From: JAKZSU01 sp047517485
GTDB lineage: Bacteria; Pseudomonadota; Alphaproteobacteria; UBA7887
Length of the DNA stretch: 57,197 nt
Direction: 5' to 3'
NCBI GenBank assembly: GCA_047517485.1
Contig: JAKZSU010000050.1
Coordinates: forward strand, 1-57,197
Shown here one piece after another: positions 35,017 through 43,946 of this stretch. The stretch's first letter is position 1, and each line of letters starts with the position of its first letter. A program made the position numbers and the translations under genes. The notes below the pieces were generated by a model that was not told the DNA's origin, searched no databases, and saw nothing but the letters and a program-made list of their open reading frames with translations.

Positions 35017-35858
35017 TTACCAGCGCAGCGTGGTCCACATATTTTTGCGGACCAGCTTCACGTAGCCACTCATGTCATGATCATTGATCGCGTCCGGCCC
35101 CGGTTTGCCGAGGTCGTCGAGGCGGCCCCGGGCGCGGTCGAGCACGCGCATCCACACCGACATATCGCTGGTCGCCCGGCCGGCGCTGGTGAAATACACC
35201 AACTGCCCGGCATGGCTGTAGCCGAGCGAGCGCGGCGGCAGCCGGGGTACCAGGTCACTATTGTTCACTAGTCGATACATCCGCGCCATCGAATCGCGGT
35301 TGATCGCGGCGGCGAAATCGCCATTGCCGGTGCGCGGTTGGCCGAAAGTGGTGAGCCCGTGGACCGGTTTGTCCTCTTCGAAGCGCAGCCGCGCGTACGC
35401 CAGGGTGGCGAGCCCAGCGCCCAAACTGTGCCCAGTGAGCCACAGGGATTGCGGATTGGTCTTGTCGTCCTGAAAACTTCGGATCATTGGCCGCAAAGCC
35501 GGCCAGATGCCACCCAGCGCGGTGCGGAAACCGCGATGGACCTTGCCGACCCGCCCTTGACGAGGCGAAACCGGACATCGGTACGCCAATCCTTGAGCAC
35601 CGTGGGCTCGGTGCCGCGAAACGCGACGATCACTTTCTCGGCGTCGCCGACAATGAATGCCTCGGTCCCGCCTTTGGCGAAAAAGTGAAATCGGCCAAAC
35701 CCCCAGCGCGCTGTCTGGCGCTGAATCTTGGCCTTGTTCTCGTACGCAAGATTGGCCATCACCGCCATGCACAAGGCATTCGGACCGTGATAGGTGTCCG
35801 CTTGCGCGTCGAACGGATGGTTTGTCGGGCGGTAGCGCAAATCCCTTCGTGCCGTCAT
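35017..35858 (-). pseudogene. Class 3 lipase family gene with a frameshift
   Basis: The N-terminal half, from the ATG at 35858, reads HPFDAQADTYHGPNALCMAV, then VIVAFRGTEPTVLKDWRTDV. The C-terminal half is in another frame: GKVHRGFRTALGGIWPALRP, the nucleophile elbow LTGHSLGAGLATLAY and VNNSDLVPRLPP. The frames switch at about 35548-35556 within a GGGCGGGT run; adding one G there would join VKGG to VGKVHRGF. Combined length (about 280 residues) and motif order are those of an intact class 3 lipase, so the change is recent, a sequencing error, or programmed frameshifting. The ATG overlaps the stop of the small upstream gene (ATGA). Confidence 0.8.
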
Positions 35859-36082
35859 GACGCCGCCCCGTCCGAGATTCCCGGCCACGCATCGATGCCG
35901 CGTTCGGCACCGGTAAGGGAGCCAACAACCCCACCATCGGCATCCACGCCGAAGCGGGGGATTTGGAATTTGAGCACCGCGAACTGCATGCGCGGACCGA
36001 AGATCTCCAACTCGTCACGCGGCTCGATAAAGCGGTTGACCTCGAACAATCTGTTGAGCACGGCGTCGCTGAGTGTGAACAT
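35855..36082 (-). CDS. Small hypothetical protein coupled to the lipase gene
   Basis: 75 residues from the ATG at 36082, with AAAGGAGG about 10 bases upstream. It starts MFTLSDAVLNRLFEVNRF and continues with PRMQFAVLKFQIPRFGV. No signal peptide or recognised domain. Its stop overlaps the lipase start by ATGA, so the two are translationally coupled and this may be a partner or inhibitor of the hydrolase. Upstream, 36083-36255 is an AT-rich divergent promoter region. Confidence 0.55.
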   Translation of the reverse strand: MFTLSDAVLNRLFEVNRFIEPRDELEIFGPRMQFAVLKFQIPRFGVDADGGVVGSLTGAERGIDAWPGISDGAAS

Positions 36083-36255
36083 CGAGGTGAGCCTCCTTTC
36101 GATCACGCGACATGCGCGATCTATCGATTGGATAGAAAAACTTACTTTTACGACAATCTATAATTGTGGTTGACGGAGCCTGAATGTCGCCCGCTATACA
36201 AAGGCCGCCGCAAAGCTTGTACAAAGGGGGAGTTATCGCCGATCCGGAGATCACC

Positions 36256-37113
36256 ATGCCGCTGCGGACTCTCGCGCTATCGATCGAAGATCACGTCGCG
36301 CAGGTGCGGCTCGACCGCCCGCGCGAGCTCAACACCATGACCTTCGCGTTCTGGCACGACATGGTCACCGCGTTCGCGACCATCGACGACGATCCGCGGG
36401 TGCGCGCGGTGGTGCTGTCGTCGACCGGGCGACACTTCACCGCGGGTCTCGATCTATCGGTATTCGACTCGCTAGCCGCCGATCACGACACCGCCGACGC
36501 CGATGCGGGGCGTGTCGGCGAACGCTTGCGGCGCACCGTGCTCGACATGCAGGAAAGCTTTTCGGTGATCGACCGCTGCCGGGTGCCGGTGATCGCGGCG
36601 ATCCAGGGCGGCTGTATCGGCGGCGGGATCGATCTGGTATCGGCGTGCGATATCCGGGTGTGTACGGCGGACGCGTTTTTCTGCATCCAGGAGGTCAATG
36701 TCGGCATCGTCGCCGACGTCGGCACCTTGCAACGCTTGCCGTACTTGATCCCGGCGGGTCTGGTTCGCGAACTCGCCTATACCGGACGCCGCCTGGCGGC
36801 CGAGGAGGCACGCAGCGCGGGGCTGGTCAACGCTGTGTTCGAGTCGCACGACGCGATGGTGGCCGGCGCGCTGGCGATGGCCCAAACCATCGCGGAAAAA
36901 TCGCCGCTCGCTGTCACCGGCACCAAGGAAATGCTTAACTATGCCCGCGACCACACCATCGCCGACGGATTGAACCATGTCGCGACGTGGCAGGCCGGCA
37001 TGTTGCGGACCGACGACGTGGCCCGCCAGATCGCCGCCAACAAGGCCAAGTCCGCCGCGCAATTCGAGGATCTACTGGCGCCTAAACGGCCGGCGACACG
37101 GCCAGGCCAATAA
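36256..37113 (+). CDS. Enoyl-CoA hydratase/isomerase (crotonase) family protein
   Basis: 285 residues from the ATG at 36256 (GGAGA 6 bases upstream); an upstream in-frame ATG at 36184 is unlikely. Crotonase fold: LDRPRELNTMTFAFW, oxyanion-hole segment GRHFTAGLDLSVF, and AAIQGGCIGGGIDLVSACD. An acidic residue in QEVNVGIVADVGTLQRLP matches the dienoyl-CoA isomerase (ECH1-like) subgroup rather than simple hydratases, so delta(3,5)-delta(2,4)-dienoyl-CoA isomerase is the best guess. A beta-propeller gene follows after 19 bases. Confidence 0.82.
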   Translation: MPLRTLALSIEDHVAQVRLDRPRELNTMTFAFWHDMVTAFATIDDDPRVRAVVLSSTGRHFTAGLDLSVFDSLAADHDTADADAGRVGERLRRTVLDMQESFSVIDRCRVPVIAAIQGGCIGGGIDLVSACDIRVCTADAFFCIQEVNVGIVADVGTLQRLPYLIPAGLVRELAYTGRRLAAEEARSAGLVNAVFESHDAMVAGALAMAQTIAEKSPLAVTGTKEMLNYARDHTIADGLNHVATWQAGMLRTDDVARQIAANKAKSAAQFEDLLAPKRPATRPGQ

Positions 37114-37132
37114 TTTTACCGGGAGAACGCGC

Positions 37133-38314
37133 ATGTCCGAGAATTGCTGGACCCGAATAGCGGGCGGATTGATGGTGGCGGTGGGAATGGCGATAGTCGC
37201 CGCGCCGACGGCGGCGGAAATGATGCTCGCCGGTATCGACAACAAGGTTTCTTTCGCCGGGGCCAGCACCGTGTTCGGACCGCCGGGCAAGGACTTTGTT
37301 TCGGTGATCGACATCGCCAATCCCTCGTCGCCGCGCATCATCGCCAATCTCCAACTCGATAATTCGCTGTTCGGGCCACCGACCAATTTGGCGATCACGC
37401 CCGACGGAAGCCTCGCGCTGATCAACAACGCGATGGCATGGAACGCCGAGGGTGACGGTTGGAAACCGGGGCCCGACAATCGTCTGTTTGTGGTCGATCT
37501 GACCGTCGATCCGCCGCAACTGATCGACACCGTCGAGGTTGGCGGGCAACCGTCGGGGATGGCGATCAATCGCGCCGGCGACCTGGCGCTGATCGCCCAT
37601 CGCGCCGACAATTCGATCGGCGTGCTCGAGATTTCCGGTAAATCGGTGCGTCTGGTGCAGACCCTGGATATGGGCGAGCAAGTCACCACGGTGGCGATCA
37701 CCCCCGACGGTCGCCGCGCGCTGGTGGCGAAATTCCCCGCCCACAAGATCGCCGTGCTCGATATCGAAAACGGGCGGATCAGCACGAACGCCGAACTCGA
37801 CATGCCGGTCGGCCGCTGGCCGTACAATGTCAAGATCACCCCCGACGGCACCTTGGCGCTGACCGCCGACAACGGCAATGCCGGGCGCTCCGACGGCCAT
37901 ATCGACACGGTAAGCGTTATCGACTTGACCGTCGAGCCGCCACGCGTCATCGACCGCATCGCCATCGGCGACGCGCCGGAAGGCCTGGCGATCAGTCCAA
38001 CCGGCGAGATCGCCGTCGCGATCCTGCTCAAGGGCAGTGCCGGTGTGCCCACCGACTCGTGGTTCTACAATCGTAACGGCAGTGTGGTGGTGCTCGCCAT
38101 CGACGGCAAATCGGTGACCCGGGTCGGCGAAGTCGAGGTTCGCGGTCTCCCCGAGGGCGTGGTGTTCAGCGCCGACGGCAGTCATCTCTACGTCGGCAAT
38201 TTCGTCGATGCGGACGTGTCGATCCTCGAAGTCGATGGCACCACGGTAACCAATACCGGACGCACCTTGTCGCTGCCCGGCACCCCGGGATCGATGGGCA
38301 GCAGCCAGCCCTGA
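37133..38314 (+). CDS. Exported YncE-like beta-propeller protein
   Basis: 393 residues from the ATG at 37133 (GGGAG upstream), with a signal peptide ending PTAAEM. The mature protein is a string of propeller blades with recurring ITPDGSLALI, ITPDGRRALVAKF, ITPDGTLALTADN and FSADGSHLYVGN segments, roughly seven in all. YncE-type proteins are periplasmic and often redox or surface associated; the function here is unknown. It follows the crotonase gene closely on the same strand, but no functional link is obvious. Confidence 0.8.
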   Translation: MSENCWTRIAGGLMVAVGMAIVAAPTAAEMMLAGIDNKVSFAGASTVFGPPGKDFVSVIDIANPSSPRIIANLQLDNSLFGPPTNLAITPDGSLALINNAMAWNAEGDGWKPGPDNRLFVVDLTVDPPQLIDTVEVGGQPSGMAINRAGDLALIAHRADNSIGVLEISGKSVRLVQTLDMGEQVTTVAITPDGRRALVAKFPAHKIAVLDIENGRISTNAELDMPVGRWPYNVKITPDGTLALTADNGNAGRSDGHIDTVSVIDLTVEPPRVIDRIAIGDAPEGLAISPTGEIAVAILLKGSAGVPTDSWFYNRNGSVVVLAIDGKSVTRVGEVEVRGLPEGVVFSADGSHLYVGNFVDADVSILEVDGTTVTNTGRTLSLPGTPGSMGSSQP

Positions 38315-38362
38315 GCCTTGCGGCCTGTTCGAAAACCATGGTGGTCGTCTAACTTTTAACGG

Positions 38363-39778
38363 TCAGGCCAAACGCACATACTCGTACTCAATCGGCTGAC
38401 CGTTGATGCCGCGCGCCGGCGGCGCGATCCAATTCGCCATCTGTCCGGCGCCGGTCACCGGCTTCATGAGCGAGGCAATATAGGCGTGGTCGTCGTCGTC
38501 GGGAAGCCATTGGTTTCGTTCGCCAAGCCACGCCGCCTCGGCCATCGGCGCTCCTGTGGGTGAGAAGAACGCACCGGCGAAAGTGCCAATTTGGCGGTGA
38601 AAGGCGGAGGCCGGCAAACGCAGCTCGAACGCGATGTCGTGCGCCGCGATCACTTTGTTCCAGCGCGCCAGGCCGCGCGCGCAATCCGCCGTGTAATCGT
38701 CCCGCAGCCGCTCGTTCAGCGCCGACAAGGCGGGCACTTCGAGCGAACCGCCTTCGAGCGACGGCACTTGGTAAGCCTCTTCGCCAAGCACATGGTCGTC
38801 GTCGATCTTGCTCTCTTGATAGCGACCCTTGAGCCCCGCCGTATAGTAGTTCGCCGCGTTGGTCGATTGCTCGGCGCCGAACAGGTCGGCCGAGACGCTG
38901 TAATGAAAATTGATGTAGCGCTGCAGGGTTTCGAGGTCGATGCCGCCGTGCGCGCGGACCTCGGCCGGGTCGCTGATCTTGTGCTCTTTCATCAGCTCGC
39001 AGGCGCGCTGGACGATGCGGCCGACGCCGCTCTCGCCGACGAACATGTGGTGCGCCTCCTCAGTCAGCATGAAACGACAAGTGCGCGACAGCGGATCGAA
39101 AGCGGATTCCGCGAGCGACGCGAGCTGGTATTTGCCGTCGCGATCGGTGAAATAGGTGAACATGAAGAACGACAGCCAGTCCGGTGTCGCTTCGTTGAAG
39201 GCGCCGAGAATCCGCGGCTTGTCGGGATCGCCCGAATGACGGTCGAGCATCTCCTCCGCTTCCTCGCGCCCGTCGCGACCGAAGTGGGCGTCGAGCAAAT
39301 AGACCATCGCCCACAAATGCCGGCCTTCCTCGACATTGACCTGGAACAGGTTGCGCAGATCGTACAGCGACGGGCAGGTCTTCCCCAGCAGACGCTGCTG
39401 CTCGACCGATGCCGGTTCGGTATCGCCTTGGGTAACGATGAGCCGGCGCAAGGTCGAGCGATACTCGCCCGGCACATCTTGCCAAACCGCGTCACCCTTG
39501 TGCTCGCCGAAGCCGATGCGCCGGTCCTCGACCGCCGGGCTGAGAAAAATTCCCCAGCGATAATCGGGCATCTTGACGTAATCGAAATGCGCCCAGCCGC
39601 CCGACTCGACACTGATCGCGGTGCGCAAATAGACCTCGATGTCCTGATAGCCCTCGGGCCCGAGTTCGCGCCACCAATCGATGTAGCGCGGCTGCCACGC
39701 CTCCAAGGCCCGCTGCAGGCGCGCATTGTCGCTGAGTTGGACATTGTTGGGGATGAGTTCGGAATAATCGATCGCCAT
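38363..39778 (-). CDS. boxB: Benzoyl-CoA 2,3-epoxidase subunit B (BoxB)
   Basis: 471 residues. Class I di-iron oxygenase that epoxidises benzoyl-CoA using electrons from the reductase BoxA. Typical BoxB segments: MAIDYSELIPNNVQLSDNA at the start, LRNLFQVNVEEGRHLWAMVY with di-iron ligands, CRFMLTEEAHHMFVGE, INFHYSVSADLFGAEQST, and the C-terminal GQMANWIAPPARGINGQP. Full length. It lies 3 bases after boxC on the same strand. BoxA and benzoate-CoA ligase are not in this window, so the pathway is incomplete here. Confidence 0.93.
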   Translation of the reverse strand: MAIDYSELIPNNVQLSDNARLQRALEAWQPRYIDWWRELGPEGYQDIEVYLRTAISVESGGWAHFDYVKMPDYRWGIFLSPAVEDRRIGFGEHKGDAVWQDVPGEYRSTLRRLIVTQGDTEPASVEQQRLLGKTCPSLYDLRNLFQVNVEEGRHLWAMVYLLDAHFGRDGREEAEEMLDRHSGDPDKPRILGAFNEATPDWLSFFMFTYFTDRDGKYQLASLAESAFDPLSRTCRFMLTEEAHHMFVGESGVGRIVQRACELMKEHKISDPAEVRAHGGIDLETLQRYINFHYSVSADLFGAEQSTNAANYYTAGLKGRYQESKIDDDHVLGEEAYQVPSLEGGSLEVPALSALNERLRDDYTADCARGLARWNKVIAAHDIAFELRLPASAFHRQIGTFAGAFFSPTGAPMAEAAWLGERNQWLPDDDDHAYIASLMKPVTGAGQMANWIAPPARGINGQPIEYEYVRLA

Positions 39779-39781
39779 GGT

Positions 39782-41479
39782 TCACACCCTCTTCATATCG
39801 AATTCGCTGCGCCGACCGCTGCCGAAGAGGGTCAGCGCGCCGTCCGGCCCAACCGCGTTGGGACGCTGGAATATCCAGTTCTGCCAGGCGGTCAGGCGGC
39901 CGAAAATCTTGGTTTCCATGGTTTCCGGCCCGGCGAAGCGGAGGCTCGCCTCCATGCCGGTCAAGGCGTCGGGCGAAAAGCTCGCGCGTTCCTCCACCGC
40001 GAGCCGGACCTCGTCGTCCCAATCGATCGCATCGGGAATGAAGGTGACCAGACCGAGATCATCGGCGTCGGCCGCCGCCAGCGCGTCGCCGCATGCCGCA
40101 TGTGCCGCCGCCAGCGCCGCCTCGTCGTCGAGAAACCGGGTCGCCAATCGCGACAGGCCGTTTGCCATCGCCAGGGCGCCGAAATTCATTTCGCTCAGCG
40201 CGACGCTGGGCGCCGGCTCATCGTCGAGCATGTAGCTGCGATCGGCCGCCAGCACCAACTCGAACAAAGTGCCGGCGAAGCAGCTCCCGGGCTCGATCAA
40301 GGCGATCAGGCTGCGCGACGACATATCCAGGCGCTTGAGCACCCGCTTCCAGTACAGGGTGATCTCGCGCGCCAGCCAGTGGTCTTGGTTGGCGAGTAGA
40401 AATCCGTCGTGCGCCCCCACCAGGGCCCCGTCACCAGTGCTGTTCAGCACCCAGGTGCCGATTTCCGGGCGATTGGTGCGGAGATGGAGAATCGCATCGT
40501 CGAGCGCCCGGGCGAGCGCCAGCGCCCATACGCCGTCGCCCGCCCGGGCCAGATCATCGAGGCTCGCCGGCGGATCCTGGTCCGGTCCGGCAACGACAAA
40601 TGTCGCCACCCGCCGGTCGCCATCGATGGCGATGTCGAGAAACCGATAGCTCAGGCGCTCCGGATCGAGGGTGCGGGCGAGCGGCCCGAGCGCTATCCCC
40701 GTGCCGTCACGCGGGCGATCCGATTGCGCGGCGATCGTCTCGGCGCGGGCGCGCGCCTCGGCCATCAGGGTCGACGGCCGTGCCAAGGCATCGACCAGGC
40801 CCCAGTCGCGGGCGCGGCGGCCGCGCAGGCCTTCCGCCGTGGTGCACAGGAAATCCGCGCGATCGCGCCGCACCTTGCGCTTATCGACCAGGCGGGTCAG
40901 ACCGCCGGTGCCGGGCAACACCGCGAGCAAAGGCAGTTCGGGTAACGAGACCGCCGACGCGCCGTCATCGGCGAGGATGATTTCGTCACATGCGAGCGCC
41001 AGTTCGTAGCCGCCGCCGGACGCGGTGCCGTTGAGCACCGCGATATAGGTCTGGCGCGAGTATTCGCTGGCGTCTTCCATGCCGCAGCGCGTCTCGTTGG
41101 TGAACTTACAAAAATTCACTTTCTCGGCGTGCGCCGATTGACCGAGCATGCGGATGTTGGCACCGGCCGAAAAAACCTTGTCCTTGGCCGAGGTCAGAAT
41201 GACCGCGCCGACTTCCGGGTGCTCAAATCGCAGCCGCTGCACCGCGTCGTAGAGCTCGATATCGACGCCAAGGTCATACGAGTTGAGTTTGAGCTCGTAG
41301 CCTGGTTTGAGCGATCCCGCCTCGTCGACATCGAGGGCGAGGGTCGCCACCGCGCCGTCGAAGGCGAGTTTCCAGTGGCGATAGGCCTCGGGAGAGGTCC
41401 GAAAATCGATCGCCGAGTCGGTGTTCGACGCTGCCGCGCCCGGATCACCGGGCTGGACCTGACCCTCGTGTTCGGTCAT
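39782..41479 (-). CDS. boxC: 2,3-epoxybenzoyl-CoA dihydrolase (BoxC)
   Basis: 565 residues from the ATG at 41479, with TTGGAG 8 bases upstream. Two crotonase-like halves: the first has VILTSAKDKVFSAGANIRML and LNGTASGGGYELALACDE, the second SRSLIALIEPGSCFAGTLFE and MNFGALAMANGLSRL. BoxC cleaves the epoxide ring of 2,3-epoxybenzoyl-CoA with two waters, releasing formate. The ending NWIFQRPNAVGPDGALTLFG is characteristic. First gene of boxC-boxB; the usual order with boxA or the ligase is not seen. Divergent from the GNAT gene. Confidence 0.93.
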   Translation of the reverse strand: MTEHEGQVQPGDPGAAASNTDSAIDFRTSPEAYRHWKLAFDGAVATLALDVDEAGSLKPGYELKLNSYDLGVDIELYDAVQRLRFEHPEVGAVILTSAKDKVFSAGANIRMLGQSAHAEKVNFCKFTNETRCGMEDASEYSRQTYIAVLNGTASGGGYELALACDEIILADDGASAVSLPELPLLAVLPGTGGLTRLVDKRKVRRDRADFLCTTAEGLRGRRARDWGLVDALARPSTLMAEARARAETIAAQSDRPRDGTGIALGPLARTLDPERLSYRFLDIAIDGDRRVATFVVAGPDQDPPASLDDLARAGDGVWALALARALDDAILHLRTNRPEIGTWVLNSTGDGALVGAHDGFLLANQDHWLAREITLYWKRVLKRLDMSSRSLIALIEPGSCFAGTLFELVLAADRSYMLDDEPAPSVALSEMNFGALAMANGLSRLATRFLDDEAALAAAHAACGDALAAADADDLGLVTFIPDAIDWDDEVRLAVEERASFSPDALTGMEASLRFAGPETMETKIFGRLTAWQNWIFQRPNAVGPDGALTLFGSGRRSEFDMKRV

Positions 41480-41530
41480 AGTCGGCTCCAATTAGGTATG
41501 GTTATACCGATTTAGAAACAGGGTACCCCG

Positions 41531-42001
41531 ATGCCCCCAAGAGTCAAGCCGGGAGTGAACCCGGACCCGATCGCCATTCGCCCCATCCGCGACAGCGATC
41601 TCGCCGCGGTGGTGGCGCTCGACGCGCGGACCACGGGCGAGTCCAAAGCGGACTATTGGCGCGCCGCGTTCGATCGCTATGTCGCGACAACCGACCAGGC
41701 GTGCGCCTTCGCGGCGGTGCAAGGGGCGGACTTGGTCGGCTATGTAATGGGTGAGGTGCGCAGTTGGGAGTTCGGATCGCCGCCGTGCGGCTGGGTGTTC
41801 GCCGTCAACGTCGCGCCGGGGTGTCGCGAGGCCGGAATCGGCACGAAATTGTTCGCCGCCGCCGATGCCGCGTTTCGAAAAGCAGGGGTAAAGTCGATTC
41901 GCACGATGGTAGCGCGCGATGCGACGCTGCTAATGTCATTTTTTCGCGCCCAAGGCATGACCGCGGGGCCCTTTGTCGAGCTTGAATTGCCAATCGATTA
42001 G
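41531..42001 (+). CDS. GNAT family N-acetyltransferase
   Basis: 156 residues. Begins IAIRPIRDSDLAAVVALD, and the acetyl-CoA binding motif A region is VFAVNVAPGCREAGIGTKLF, with REAGIG in place of the usual Q/RxxGxG/A. The ending ATLLMSFFRAQGMTAG completes the fold. The acceptor is unknown. It lies 51 bases from boxC in the opposite direction, so the two share an upstream region; acetylation of a Box protein is possible but only suggested by position. It is followed by the AT-rich DnaA-box region. Confidence 0.8.
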   Translation: MPPRVKPGVNPDPIAIRPIRDSDLAAVVALDARTTGESKADYWRAAFDRYVATTDQACAFAAVQGADLVGYVMGEVRSWEFGSPPCGWVFAVNVAPGCREAGIGTKLFAAADAAFRKAGVKSIRTMVARDATLLMSFFRAQGMTAGPFVELELPID

Positions 42002-42006
42002 ATCAA

Positions 42007-42115
42007 CTATCCACAGGAATTTAAACTCATATCTTATTGTTTTAGATTAATTAAATTCGAAATAATCGAGTTATCCATAGGATATATCTTAAAATTACCC
42101 ACAGACTGGGGATAA
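42007..42115. other. Origin-like region: four DnaA-box-like sites in AT-rich DNA
   Basis: Compared with the DnaA box TTATCCACA, 9-mers with one mismatch occur at 42007-42015 (CTATCCACA), 42071-42079 (TTATCCATA), 42095-42103 (TTACCCACA) and 42107-42115 (minus strand, TTATCCCCA). Between the first and second boxes lie about 50 bases that are almost only A/T, the kind of stretch that unwinds. Such density is unexpected in this GC-rich sequence. It could be the chromosomal origin, a DnaA titration site or a DnaA-controlled promoter for the dCTP deaminase gene. Nothing else is seen in 42116-42281. Confidence 0.5.
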
Positions 42116-42281
42116 CTCTACGATAGAGACACGCCGAACCATACCGCATGTGTATTGTTCATAAAATAAACACTATCACTTCCGGTTGGCGGGGCAGGAA
42201 TGCGGGTGATAAACTATGGCGGCTAAGGACGCCGACCAGGTGTCCGGCGGGCATCAATTGGCCCCAAGGATCGGCACACTC

Positions 42282-43445
42282 ATGAGCCACGATAACGCGG
42301 CGGCAGGCATCGACGACAGCGCCGAACCATCGGCCGCCGCGCACGCCGCGCATCTCGGAATTTTGCCGCATCAGGCGCTCGCGTCCTTGATCGACGCCGG
42401 CGAAATATCCGCCGCCGCCGCGATCCTGCCGGAACAGGTCCAACCGGCGAGCCTCGACCTCCGTCTCGGCTCCGTGGCGTATCGCGTCCGCGCGAGTTTC
42501 ATGCCCGGCCCCGGCGTGCCGGTGCTCGACAAGATCGACCAATTCGGCATGCACTCGATTGGCCTGACCGGCGGCGCGGTTCTCGAACGCGGCTGCGTCT
42601 ATATCGTTCCGTTGCAGGAGACATTGGCGTTGGCGAGCCGGTTGTCGGCGTTCGCCAATCCCAAAAGCTCGATCGGCCGGCTCGACGTTTTCACCCGGGT
42701 TATCACCGACGGCGGCACCGCGTTCGACCGCGTCCCCGACGGCTATGACGGCCCGCTCTACGCCGAGATCGCGCCACGCACCTTTTCCATCCAGGTGCGC
42801 GAGGGCTCCAGGCTTTGCCAATTGCGACTGCGACGCGGCACGCCAAAGCTCGCCGCCGGCGCGCTGCGCGATCTGCATGAGCGCTACCGCCTGGTCGAGA
42901 GCGCCGCCGGTATCGCGCCGATTATCCGTGACGATCTGGTCGGCGTGACCCTCGATCTCGCGGCTTCGGGCGGCGACGGGCCGATCGGATTTCGGGCCCG
43001 CAAGCATACCGACATTATCGACGTAGATGCGCGAGGCGCCTACGATCCGGTGGAGTTTTGGGAGCCTATCACGCCGCACAAAGGCGGCGGCATCGTTCTC
43101 GACCCCGATGATTTTCACATCCTGGCCACCCGCGAACGGGTCGCCGTGCCGCCCGATTACGCCGCCGAGATGGTCGCCTACGATACCTTGGTTGGCGAGT
43201 TCCGCGTCCATTACGCCGGTTTCTTCGATCCCGGCTTCGGCTTCGGCGCCGGCGGCGCGTCACGCGCGGTTCTCGAAGTGCGCTCGCACGATGTGCCGTT
43301 CCTCCTCGAACACGGCCAGATCATCGGCTGGCTGCGCTATGAGAAACTCGCCGGCACGCCCGACCGAGTCTATGGCAGCGATATCGGCTCGTCCTATCAG
43401 GGCCAGGGCTTGAAGCTCGGCAAACAATTCACCCCCTGGCCGTAA
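42282..43445 (+). CDS. dcd: 2'-deoxycytidine 5'-triphosphate deaminase, two-domain type
   Basis: 387 residues from the ATG at 42282; an in-frame ATG at 42216 would give 409. Two tandem dUTPase/Dcd-like domains: the first with QPASLDLRLGSVAYRVRASF, FANPKSSIGRLDVFTRVITD and LYAEIAPRTFSIQVREGS; the second with HILATRERVAVPPDYAAEM, FRVHYAGFFDPGFGFG and EHGQIIGWLRYEK. This matches the alphaproteobacterial PF06559 family, which deaminates dCTP to dUTP for thymidylate synthesis. Nucleotide supply beside a DnaA-box cluster is worth noting. Rrf2 gene 12 bases downstream. Confidence 0.85.
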   Translation: MSHDNAAAGIDDSAEPSAAAHAAHLGILPHQALASLIDAGEISAAAAILPEQVQPASLDLRLGSVAYRVRASFMPGPGVPVLDKIDQFGMHSIGLTGGAVLERGCVYIVPLQETLALASRLSAFANPKSSIGRLDVFTRVITDGGTAFDRVPDGYDGPLYAEIAPRTFSIQVREGSRLCQLRLRRGTPKLAAGALRDLHERYRLVESAAGIAPIIRDDLVGVTLDLAASGGDGPIGFRARKHTDIIDVDARGAYDPVEFWEPITPHKGGGIVLDPDDFHILATRERVAVPPDYAAEMVAYDTLVGEFRVHYAGFFDPGFGFGAGGASRAVLEVRSHDVPFLLEHGQIIGWLRYEKLAGTPDRVYGSDIGSSYQGQGLKLGKQFTPWP

Positions 43446-43457
43446 TACCAGCTTGCG

Positions 43458-43868
43458 ATGAAACTTCAGACCGCGACTCGGCTCGCCTTATACGCGGTGA
43501 TCGATTTGGCCGGCGCGGCGGGCACCGCGCGCTCGGCGAGCGACATCGCGGCCAGCCACGGCGCCTCGGTCGCCCACATGGCCAAGGTCATGCAGACCCT
43601 CGCCCGCGCCGGCATCGTCGAGGCCACGCGCGGCGCGCGCGGTGGCTATCGCTTCGCCGCCAATCCACGCCGCACGTCCTTGCTCGACGTAATCGAATTG
43701 TTCGAACCGGTTGAAGTCACCGCGCATGCCGCGGCCAATCCTGGTCGTACCGACGCCGCGGTATCCGACGCGCTCGACCGCGTATTGGCGGAGATCGACG
43801 ACATTGCCCGCGCCACCCTCGGCTCGATCACCCTCGATACCCTGTTGAAGACGATTCGCGCCGCTTGA
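43458..43868 (+). CDS. Rrf2 family transcriptional regulator without cysteines
   Basis: 136 residues. N-terminal winged helix MKLQTATRLALYAVIDLA, SASDIAASHGASVAHMAKVM and the wing VEATRGARGGYRFA, typical of Rrf2. Fe-S-sensing members (IscR, NsrR, RirA) use three cysteines in the C-terminal loop; this protein has none, so it cannot hold such a cluster and must sense something else or bind constitutively. Helix-loop region VIELFEPVEV follows the family pattern. 12 bases after the dCTP deaminase gene and probably cotranscribed. Confidence 0.85.
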   Translation: MKLQTATRLALYAVIDLAGAAGTARSASDIAASHGASVAHMAKVMQTLARAGIVEATRGARGGYRFAANPRRTSLLDVIELFEPVEVTAHAAANPGRTDAAVSDALDRVLAEIDDIARATLGSITLDTLLKTIRAA

Positions 43869-43946
43869 CCAGCCATAGTCTAGCCTTTACCAACCGCGAC
43901 TATGGGGGATAGTCTCGGCGCGACGGTTACCAGGCAAGGCAAAAAA

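Noticed and set aside
36159..36164. TATAAT box in the AT-rich divergent region
   Set aside because: A perfect -10 hexamer, but no -35 element at a proper distance on the plus strand; not strong enough to list as a promoter.
42216..42281. Upstream ATG of the dCTP deaminase gene
   Set aside because: It adds 22 residues that do not resemble the family start; kept only as an alternative.
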